The position numbers and the translations under genes were made by a program. Positions 9,836 through 17,674 of a DNA stretch of 22,229 nucleotides are shown piece by piece (within the stretch, counting starts at the first letter, position 1; each line of letters starts with the position of its first letter). The stretch is from NCBI GenBank assembly GCA_001430745.1, contig KQ481997.1, forward strand, positions 812,018 to 834,246. Direction: 5' to 3'. The notes below the pieces were generated by a model. The model ran no database searches, had not been told where the DNA came from, and saw only the letters and a list, made by a program, of their open reading frames with translations. Source of the DNA: Auxenochlorella pyrenoidosa (lineage: Eukaryota > Chlorophyta > Trebouxiophyceae > Chlorellales > Chlorellaceae).

Positions 9836-10385
9836 CCTTGACGGCCAATCGAACAACACAAGGGGCAGGGAGAGCGTCTGGGAGATGCGCAGAGGTACCT
9901 TTCACCGCAGCGCCACTCAGCGCGGCGGCAGTCTCATGCCGGCTTCATGGGTGCCTGCCTGTCTTCTCACTCTAATCCAGGCTGCCACTGAGGCAGCATT
10001 GATACGATGGGGATACCGGTCTAGCAGCCTTGCAGGTCTAACCGCTTAATCGGTCAGCGCCAGTTTGGCCTGTGGGGCGCCCAGTCGTTTCTGACAACTG
10101 CTTTCCTCTGCGTTATCGGGGCCTTGACCATGCAACCAGTGCAGCTTGATGTGGCCTTGACAGCAGAGAATCAGATGCAGCGGCAGCTGCCTAGTTGCAC
10201 TGCAGGGGCCAAGCAAGACCAGCCGCACCAGCTGCTGCAGGACACCACTGCTGTGGCGCCGGCTTCCCTCATGCTGCCCGCCGGCAACACAGCTGCCATC
10301 CTAGCCAGCTGACAGAGCTGCTGGCCGCCTCTGTTGCTGCGTCCCATCTGCAATGCGACGCTGCTCCCGCCATGCACTGCCTGGC
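9836..10385. other. Intergenic region between G1 and G2
   Basis: Holds the G1 promoter and the G2 3' UTR. No gene is seen. A short stretch near 9905-9985 resembles the region upstream of G2 (about 12985-13045; shared pieces such as gcagtggcag-like and gtcttctc), so the duplication that gave G1 and G2 probably included promoter sequence. No TGTAA for G2 is visible. Confidence 0.45.
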
Positions 10386-12918
10386 CTAGCTGTCACTCTC
10401 CTCCTCCTGCTTCCCCTCCTCCTCCTCCTCCTCCTCCTCCTCCTCCTCCTCCTCCTCCTCCTCCTCCTCGCTGACGAAGAGCGGCTCGTACTTCCTCACA
10501 TACTCCCTGGCCAGCTTCCCCAGCACGTAAAACGCAAACTCCATCTGCACCGCAAAGGACGGTAAGGGAGCGCGTCAGCAGAGGGGCCGCTCTCGCAGAC
10601 GGCACGGGCCGCACGGCTCTGTCTCTACCCTGGCGCCGAGAGAGCATGTGCGGTCCGGTGGTGGCGACATGCATGCATGCAAGCCAGGCTCTGGAGCACA
10701 GCGGATGCAGTCGGGGAGGCGTGCAGTGTGAGCTGGGCGCAGGCACAGTTGCTCCGACTGCATGCCCGCACGCAGCTCTCCCCCTTGCCGGCCCCGCTCG
10801 CGCCCCGAGAGTGCTGCTGTATTTGGGCGCTGTCGGGCACCCGCAGCTGGGCTGTCTTCCCCAGCCAGGTCAACTGCCGGCCCACCCTCTCACGTGCTCT
10901 GCGCGTGCCTCCCACTCGAGCTTCTGTGCCAGCGTCGCCCGCAGCTGCGCGTCCCAGAACTCCCTGCCCGCCTGCAGCAGGCAGGCGGGCGGGGACGGCC
11001 CTCTGTGTGCACTGCCGTTGTTCCGGCTGGCCCGCTGCGCAGCGCAGGTGGATGGCGCTAGGTGCATTGCAGGCAGCGCACTCGCAGAAATAGCAGCGTC
11101 GAAATAGCGACGCGCACGCACCTCCTCCGGCGCTTGCAGGCGCGCCATCTCCTCCTCCACCCGCCCGGGCACCTTGCTCAGCTGCCAGGCGAGCACAGGA
11201 GAGAGTGAAGGCGTTTGCCTAAGACCATGCCGCGCCGCCACTGACAGTGACACTGGCAGTGACGCCTTCGGCAGCAGGATGCGTCAACCACCCTGCAGGC
11301 GGCCCCCTCACCTCCCGCGACACGTCTGTGTTCTTCTTCACACACAGGCGCTCCACCTCGCCGACAAGCGCCTGCACCCAGCCCCGGCGTAAGCAGCCGG
11401 CGGCGTGAAACTGCTGGATGCGAAAAGCAGGGCAGGCGCTGCAACATCGAGTGTGGGCTTCCCGGGGAAACGTCCCAGACGGGCGCGCCACCTGAGAGCA
11501 ACTTGCCTCAAGCCCTGCTGCGTGAGACTTAAGAGCTGCATCCGGGCAGATGGCAGGACAAGCTGTGAGGTTGCGTACAGCCAGCAATCTGGCACCCCGA
11601 GCAGGATGGCGAATCCCCGCTGGCGTGCAATGACAGGCATGCAGCATCCGATTGGCAGCAGATGCAAGCACAGGCTGTTGTGCACACCCACCCAGCACTT
11701 TTTGATGCAGGTCTGCACCATGTGGCAGCACAGGGGTGGTTCGAGCAGCTAGCAATCGGGGGAGCAGGGTAGGCATTGCACCGCTACCGGCTGCCTTGTA
11801 TACGCCGCCACCAAACCTGTGCATACCACCCGGGCAGACAAGAACTGGCCGGCGTTCGGCAGCTGATTGGCACCGGACGCAAGCACGGGGCAATGTGCAC
11901 ACCTACCCGTCACTTCCTCTTCCAGAACTGCAGCACACGGCATCACAGGGTGGGTGCAGGGTGCCAGTGGTCAGAGCAGAGATTGCGTGCAAGCAAGCGG
12001 CCACTGCGGCCCTCAGCCTGGCCCCCCCTGGCTGGATGCCACTCTGTGCTGGCGTGCAATGACAGGCATGCGGCATGTGCTTGACAGCAGATGTGGGCAC
12101 AGGTTTGTGTGCACACCCACCCGACATTCTCTTGCGCATCCCTGCAGCATGTATCATCACCAGGGAGGATGCTGTCAGCTGGCAGTTGGCGGCACGAGGC
12201 AGGCATGGCGCCGCCAGTGCACCTTCCCCTGCTCGCCTCGCGCTGTCGTGCCTGTGCGGGCAGCCCCGTGCAGGCTGATACACACACCTTTGCTTGCCAC
12301 CCCGGCTGACCTGCAACCTCCTTGTCCACCTCCTTCACAGCCATGTCAATCGCAATGCCTGTGCACTCCTTGAGCAGTGAGCCGTTCTCGTCTGTGCACT
12401 CGTGTACAAAGTGGTCCAGCTGCAGAGGGGGTAAAGGGTATGCCGGCAAGCTTGGGATGTGCACGGAGAAAGTCCAGGGACAGGAAAGCATGCGCTTCTG
12501 CTCAAAGCCAGTTCCTGCTTATGACTTCGGCGGGGCAGGGGGCTGCAGAGGGCAGGTGGCGGTGCACAAGCGCTGCACAGCCCACCGCTTGGTAGGGCAC
12601 ATACGGCTGGCCGTTGACCATGACGGCCTGCCGCTTGGCTTCCTGCACGCTTTCCAGCAGCTGCTCGCGCCAGGCCTGGCACCGGCCCGGGGGCCCGGCA
12701 TGGTCATGGAGGCGGGCGCCAGCTCGGCTGGCGCCGATGGCGGCAGCCTGCATGCACCACGCAGACAGCGCGGGTGAGCTAAGATATTCGCCTTGGCGGT
12801 GGCAGACATGACATGCGACAAGCAGCAGGGCGAGGGGGACGAGAGAGAGCACCTGCAGGCTGCGGCCGCTGTGGCGGCCCTCCAGGGCTAGAACCCGTGC
12901 CAGGGCGCACTGCAGCAT
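10386..12918 (-). CDS. G2: array paralog with heptad microexons and a poly-Glu tail, 242 aa
   Basis: Exons 12918-12853, 12675-12586, 12419-12311, 12141-12121, 11927-11907, 11712-11692, 11535-11492, 11371-11312, 11181-11122, 10971-10894 and 10544-10386 total 729 nt in frame. Exon 1 is MLQCALARVLALEG...; exon 2 holds VMVNGQPYVPYQA, the family motif. Exon 3 (DHFVHECTDENG...AVKEVDKEVA) runs into three 21-nt exons giving GMRKRMS, VLEEEVT and DLHQKVL. With exon 3 these keep one a/d heptad register, so this is a coiled-coil rod. Later exons parallel G1: GEVERLCVKKNTDVSRE, PGRVEEEMARLQAPEE and LRATLAQKLEWEARAEH. The last exon, MEFAFYVLGKLAREYVRK..., ends in 18 consecutive Glu, then GKQEEESDS. The phase of every junction agrees. 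It is not a known family to me; a soluble, acidic-tailed coiled-coil protein is the safest description. Confidence 0.8.
10416..10469 (-). repeat. (GAG)18 trinucleotide repeat encoding poly-Glu in G2
   Basis: Eighteen consecutive GAG codons on the minus strand, near the C-terminus of G2. A pure repeat of this length is likely to vary in length between strains. G1 lacks it and ends in a short acidic ASDE instead. Confidence 0.9.
11605..12141 (-). repeat. Three tandem ~215-bp units, each with one 21-nt microexon
   Basis: Microexons start at 12141, 11927 and 11712, spacings of 214 and 215. Each is exactly 21 nt, phase 1 on both sides, preceded by a tgcag acceptor and followed by gt(g/a)ggtgtgcaca. 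About 80-90 nt of following intron are alike in the copies, e.g. ctgtgcttgcatctgctgcc and, in two copies, gcatgcctgtcattgcacgc. The units are therefore tandem duplicates of exon plus intron, and each adds one heptad to the G2 coiled coil. Confidence 0.8.
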
Positions 12919-13700
12919 TGCTGCAGCTGGCTGATAAGGCTGTCTAGATCACGCGGGAGCTGCAGGACGATGTTTGGTGAGAGTTCCAGTCAGCGCAGTG
13001 GCAGTGTCGAAGTTGGGTGGTGCCTGCTCGTCTTCTGCGGCCTCCTAGCTGAGTCAGCTAGGTGGTTTAGGGACGGTGTGCACTGTTGCCTGCTAGCGGA
13101 GCACAGCATGATGCCAGCATCCATGCCATCCCTCGCGTCCTGCTCCAGCAGCCGCTGCAACTTGCTGGGTGCAATGCCTGACCATTCAACCCGCCATCTG
13201 CTGCTAGCCCTTGAACACTGGCACACGCACCGTTCCCGCCTGGTACTGTCAAAGCAATGCTGCTAACGATTACGAGAGACCAGTGCCGGCCGATCACAGT
13301 AGATAAGATGAAGTACAGTAGAGGGGTTTGAAGTCTCTCGCTCAATAGGAGTTTTCCATGGGGGGATAAGCTTGTCTCAAAAATTGTGCCGCTTCCTTCC
13401 TGCCTGGTGTGCCAGCACCCGGTAAAGGAGCTGGTGTCAAAACCCCGCCAGCCACCTGCTGTCTGACCCTGACTGCCCCCTGCCTGCGGCCACAGACTGG
13501 CTGCCCCCCGCCAGCCTTCCTAGCCAGCGCTCGCGGCTGCAAGCCTGACGGGAAGAGGAGAATATGGGCAGGAAATGAGTGAATGGCCCAAGTGCAGGGC
13601 AACAGCAGGGCGGCGTTCTTCGCCATGACCATCCCCTCCCGTTGACCAGCCCTATCATATCCCTCTCTTGCAGGGCGCATGAAACTTTGCTCGGCCTCGC
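12919..13700. other. Intergenic region between G2 and G3
   Basis: G2 promoter side and G3 3' side, 782 bp. It includes a somewhat AT-richer stretch at about 13260-13350. I see no gene, TGTAA or convincing repeat apart from the weak promoter similarity to G1 near 12985-13045. Confidence 0.45.
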
Positions 13701-14803
13701 CTAGATCGGGCGAGCAGAAATGTCCAGCTGGATAGTTGCGCTGGAGCGCTTGGGCGGGCCGTCGTTCTCGATGAACTCCAGCGACACTGCACTCACAGAA
13801 CAGCGAGGCCAGCATGCCCGTTAGGTCAGGCTGTCTGCAGGTGATGAAAAAGAACCGCAGCACGCAGCTGGCTGCCGGCAGCAAGGTCAGCAGAGCCTGA
13901 TGGGCTGCAACCATGTGCAAACAAGCTGCCCGGCAGCGGCAGCAAGCCTGGGGACATCTCCTCACGCGTCATGATGACGCGCAGCTTCTCAGCCTTGGCC
14001 CGCGCATCCTTCTGCACTATCTCGATGTTGAGGTTGGGCCTCTGCTCTGCTGTCTTTGCTAGAATATCTGCTTGGAAGGCAGCAGCATATGCAGCAGGCA
14101 GAAGCGGGGGTCAGAATGCATGGGAGCCGAGCGTCGCCCCAGGAAGAGGCTGGGACGGGAAGGAGCCTTCAGCGTAAGCCCAGCTGCGGGCTGCAAGGAT
14201 AACATTGCTGTCTTGCAGGTGCGCTCCCACTAGGGCCAGACCCTCACCCGACAGCCATTCCTCCGCTAGCCGCGCCTCGTCAGACACCCCCTTGGCCTGC
14301 AAGTTTGACCACCGCAGGTCAACACAGCTACGAGTGGGTCAAGCACGGGTGGGGACACGGCGGGAGGTCCAGCCAGCGACACTCACTGCAACATACATCA
14401 GCCTCGCCGCTCCCACCCAGCCCAGCACCCAACTCTGCTGCCAAGCACCCACCTGCCCTATTGACGAGCCCGCGGCTGCCAGCACAGCACAACCCACCCG
14501 CCGCAGACAGCGGGATGAACATTTTTTTGCCATCAATGGTGCTGCGCTGCGCTGTTGATCTTTGCACACACCTTGTTGGCATCGCTGTCGTTGGCGTCGG
14601 CGCGGGGCGGCAGCGCCGCCGGCCGAGCGTGTCGGATGGCAGCCTGCTGCAAGGTCGAGAGCGAGGCCTGTCTGAGATGTATGCAGTGGTGGTTGGGGCG
14701 CCTCAGGCAAGGCAGGCAAGCTGCAGGAGCTCACCTGCTGCCGGTTAGTGCGGCCCAAGCTGTTGCTGAGGGCCTGGGCCCGTGGCATGGCGCACTGCAG
14801 CAT
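13701..14803 (-). CDS. G3: divergent array paralog, possibly damaged, 126 aa in the intact model
   Basis: Model exons 14803-14735, 14646-14572, 14296-14248, 14067-13966 and 13786-13701 (381 nt, in frame). Exon 1 is MLQCAMPRAQALSNS...; exon 3 is AKGVSDEARLAEEWLS; exon 4 is charged (NLNIEIVQKDARAKAEKL). The last exon, SLEFIENDGPPKRSS then ATIQLDISARPI, has no counterpart in the other copies. Exon 2 is the problem. The region matching the family motif (IDGKKMFIPLSA, about 14495-14535) is out of frame with exon 2 by one extra base, and no donor stands at the usual place. Using the donor AAG|gtgtgt at 14572 skips the motif and restores an open frame. So G3 is a gene that lost the motif, a new pseudogene, or a sequencing error. 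Confidence 0.58.
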
Positions 14804-15755
14804 CGGGACGGGTGAAACAAACCAGGGGACGGCTGAGAGAGGACGTTGGGCGCATTTGAACCCTGCGCCCTGCCAGCGGCAGCGGCAGCGCAGTGGGCAG
14901 TGTGATTTGCTGGGTGCCTTTTCTTCTCCCAAATCGGATGGGTGTAGCAGAGAAGCAAAAAGCTCAGCCCTGTGCCAGAGGACTGAGGTAAAACCAACTC
15001 TTGCTCATCTCGCTGCTGCCGCCGCCGCTGCGGCTGCAGGCTTCTGAACTCATGGCCCCACCTTGCGCGCTGCCCCTGCCTGGTGGATGTGCATACAGTT
15101 TCTTGAGAACCCGGAGCGACGATGTTGGCGATTGCAAGTGACCCAGGCGTAGGGCGGCCTCCTGACGCAGTCTCTTCTGATCAATGGGTGCTGCAGCTCT
15201 CCCCGCCCCCTGCCTTACACGTCACCAACCATGCTGCTGCCAACTCTCGGGAGCAGCACGAGCGCTGCCTTTGAACATGTGCATGCCCTCCCTTCTGGTG
15301 CTTGAGGCATTGTTACCGGCTACTACACGTGGCTAATGTGTTCCAAAATCATCATGGCTGACATGGGCTGAGGTTAATTAAGAGGTGGAGCCTCACACAA
15401 GACTAGCAGAGACTGCTAGGGGAGGACTGTATCTACTCTGGTCAAAAGAAGCCTGCACCAGCCTGCCTGCTTTGCAAGCCGCTGCTGCAAGGGCATGAAA
15501 CGCCTGCCTGTCTTTCAAGCTTGTTGCCTGCTGTGTTGCATCCTATGTCCGGTGCTGCCCTTGCCTGCCGCCAGCCGCAGAGGCTGGGTACTGCCAGCCC
15601 ATCCAGCGAGAGCTCTCCAGCCTGCAGGCGGGAACAGGAGAGCAGGCTCGCATAAGGGCAAGCAGCTAGCAGCCTGCGGCGGGTCGCAGCATGCAACCCA
15701 GTGCTCACACCACGGCGCACCCCGGGTAGGCTTGCTCGCCTGCGCCGCAAGCCCT
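14804..15755. other. Intergenic region between G3 and G4, including the G4 3' UTR
   Basis: 952 bp. The right part (about 15415-15755) is a duplicate of 17155-17530 downstream of G5. The similarity ends near 15415, which marks the edge of the duplicated unit. The left part holds the G3 promoter and no recognisable gene. Confidence 0.55.
15215..15219 (-). terminator. TGTAA polyadenylation signal, likely for G4
   Basis: TGTAA on the minus strand, about 540 nt past the G4 alternative last exon and 670 nt past its first possible stop. Confidence 0.45.
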
Positions 15756-15838
15756 CTACATCACGCCATGCGTGAAGAGCTGCAGGCGCAGCAGCAGGGC
15801 AGAGCCGACCAGTGCCGCCAGCCACTTGCACTTCAGCC
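15756..15838 (-). CDS. G4 alternative last exon (exon B), hydrophobic tail
   Basis: After a ttggtgcag acceptor the exon enters in phase 1, the phase left by the previous exon, and reads LKCKWLAALVGSALLLRLQL then FTHGVM and a stop. The copy in G5 (17533-17615) has the same length, phase, acceptor and ending, with amino-acid differences between. It has a hydrophobic core with basic flanks. It lies after the stop of exon A, so it can only be used instead of exon A. Confidence 0.5.
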
Positions 15839-15890
15839 CTGCACCAATGGGGTTAGAACAGCGTTCGCTGGGCCTTGCCTGCCAGGCCAC

Positions 15891-16633
15891 CTAGTGCAGG
15901 CCCACAATGTCCAGCTCCACAAGAAGCAGCAGCACGTATTTGATCAGCATGGACAACCGCTGCATCAGACCATTGCAAGCCTGAGCATTGCTCCGCTGCT
16001 CAACACCAGCTGCAGGGGTGCACAACCGCAAGGCTGCTGGCACCAGCACCCAGGACAGGTCGCTGGCCTCACCCAGCAGCTGCTCCTCCACCATGACCGC
16101 CCGGTCAAACACCACCTTGGCCTGCGTGGGTTGACCAGATACAGTCACATACCGGGGGCAGGAGGGCCAGACACATCACATCCGTACTAAGCAACAGGTC
16201 CAGGCAGTCGCACATGCACCTGTGGCAGCGCTTCTCGCTCTGCCCCGCCCTGCACCCAGCACCCGCCAGGCTTTCAGCTCTGCGCGTTGTTACCCACCAC
16301 GGACAGCGGGACGTACTGCTCCCCGTCAATGGTGCAGGCAAGCTCCTCAATGCTGGAGATGGTTTTCTGCAGCGTCTGATCGCCGGAGGCAGCCTCTGCC
16401 TGGGACGCACGGCAGCGCAGCGATCCTGGCGGGACGCCGCGGCGAGCGGCAGCCTGCAACAGGGGCTGGCGCAAGGCCTCCTCATGCAGCTGGAGCAGGG
16501 CGCCTGGGCTCTGGAGTCGCACCTAGGGCAGGCCAGGAGCGCAGCCACCGACCGGGCTCACCTGCAGGCGGCCCCTGCCGGCCCAGCTGGTGCTGGCCAG
16601 GGCCACGGGGTTTGACAGGGTGCTCTGCATCAT
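15891..16633 (-). CDS. G4: short array paralog with hydrophobic C-terminal tail, 111 aa
   Basis: Exons 16633-16562, 16393-16298, 16121-16073 and 16009-15891 total 336 nt in frame. Exon 1 begins MMQSTLSNPVALASTSW, a Ser/Ala-rich leader that could be a plastid or mitochondrial transit peptide. Exon 2 carries LACTIDGEQYVPLSV; exon 3 is AKVVFDRAVMVEEQLL. The last exon runs from GVEQRSNAQACNG to KYVLLLLVELDIVGLH and the stop, so the chain would be anchored by its C-terminus. Against G5 and G6 it lacks the coiled-coil exon 4. Its last exon begins in sequence that is intron in those copies, fused by a deletion. The reading frame is open upstream of exon 2 (16394-16525), so a longer exon 2 is possible. 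Function unknown. Confidence 0.65.
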
Positions 16634-16676
16634 GGTTGAAGCAAACGGCTAGGAGAAGGTGAGCACAAAGACGCCG

Positions 16677-16693
16677 CATTTAAGCAGCTGCAT
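16677..16693 (-). promoter_or_regulatory. TATA-like proximal element upstream of G4
   Basis: Minus strand gcagctgcttaaatg lies about 45-60 nt upstream of the G4 start codon. It is conserved in G5 and, with the TTAAA changed to TTGAA, in G6. Position and conservation suggest a core promoter element; this is inference. Confidence 0.35.
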
Positions 16694-16948
16694 CGGCGGC
16701 CGCGGCAGCGCACAGCAGCCGGCACCGAGCGGCTCACTGCTTGGACCGATCTTTGCAGGTGCCTCTCTGTCTCCTTGGTGAGAGCCGTGCAAGTGCTGTT
16801 ATCACTAACAGGCAGGCCAGCATGAGTCTTGACTCAAACTCTCGCTACTAGCCGACGACAGCGCAGCGCCGAAGTGCACTTTCACTGCTGGGGTCGGCAG
16901 CCTCCAGCTGTCGAGGTTGAGTGCCTGCAACTGATTTCCTTTACCCTG

Positions 16949-16953
16949 TTACA
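16949..16953 (-). terminator. TGTAA polyadenylation signal, likely for G5
   Basis: Minus-strand TGTAA in the 3' flank homologous to that behind G6, so it was inherited with the duplicated unit. Confidence 0.45.
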
Positions 16954-17108
16954 CTAGAGTTGTAGCTATCAGTGCGGTGAAAGACATTCACATGCCGTTT
17001 CTGCATATGGAAGCATGCCTGGCATTGCAACAGAGGCTCTGCCTGCAAACTGACATACCGTGCACTTGCTGCTCTGCTCTGACGCTCTCCAGTCAGCGCG
17101 GCTGCCAG

Positions 17109-17159
17109 CTAGCTTGAAGCAGGAGCGGGCGCTGCCTGCAGCGCCTGCTGCGCTGCAGC
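17109..17159 (-). pseudogene. Remnant of the gene R last exon between G5 and G4
   Basis: Encodes AAAQQALQAAPAPASS and a TAG, matching the end of gene R (AAAQQAQQGALTSAAS and stop) and the other remnant at 19682-19747. No upstream R exon is present. The flanks after the stop also match the R 3' flank, so it is a by-product of tandem duplication. Confidence 0.65.
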
Positions 17160-17532
17160 AAGGACTGCGTTTACTCTGGGCAAAGAAGCCTGCCCCAGCC
17201 TGCTTGCTTTGCAAGCCGCTGGCGCAAGGGATCGCCATCAAATGTCTGTCAGAGCCATCTTAAGCCTAACGCATGCCGCTGTGATGGGCCGCGGGAGTGT
17301 TTGTGTATGCCGTGTTGCATGCCATGGCCGGTGCTGCCCTTGCCTGCTGCTGGCCGCAGAGGCTGGGTCCCGCCAGTCCATCGAGCCAGAGGCCTTCAGC
17401 CTGCAGGCTGGAACAGGAGAGCAAGCTCGCGTCAGGGCAAGCAGCTAGCAGCCTGAAGCGAAGCACTGCATGCAACCCAGTGCGCACACCATGGCGCACC
17501 CCAGGCACGCTTGCTCGCCTGCGCTCCAAGCC

Positions 17533-17615
17533 TCACATCACGCCATGCGTGAAGAGCTGCAGGCGCACCAGCATGGCAAAGCCGAACAGCACAGCCATGA
17601 GCTTGTTCTCCATCA
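17533..17615 (-). CDS. G5 alternative last exon (exon B), hydrophobic tail
   Basis: Acceptor ctggtgcag, entering phase 1, 83 nt. It reads MENKLMAVLFGFAMLVRLQL then FTHGVM and TGA. It matches the G4 exon B in length, phase and ending. It can splice to the exon 4 donor (phase 1) in place of exon A (17748-17675). Both encode a hydrophobic C-terminal tail, so the choice would swap the membrane anchor. Confidence 0.5.
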
Positions 17616-17674
17616 CTGCACCAGTGGGGTTAAAATACCAAACAGCGTTCGCTGGGCCGTGCCCGCAAGGCCAC

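Larger units (their letters stand above)
16634..17532. other. Intergenic region between G4 and G5 with duplication remnants
   Basis: 899 bp: the G4 promoter (near 16677), a TGTAA, a remnant of the gene R last exon (17109-17159), and a stretch (about 17155-17530) duplicated downstream of G4. In both copies of that stretch a similar minus-strand frame stays open (SLPGVRRGVSTGLH versus SVPGVRHGVRTGLH), but I find no splice sites or start that would make it a gene. Confidence 0.5.

Noticed and set aside
11605..12141. A CRISPR-like array of regular repeats
   Set aside because: Only three units of 215 bp with splice sites and coding microexons, in a eukaryotic gene. It is a tandem exon duplication.
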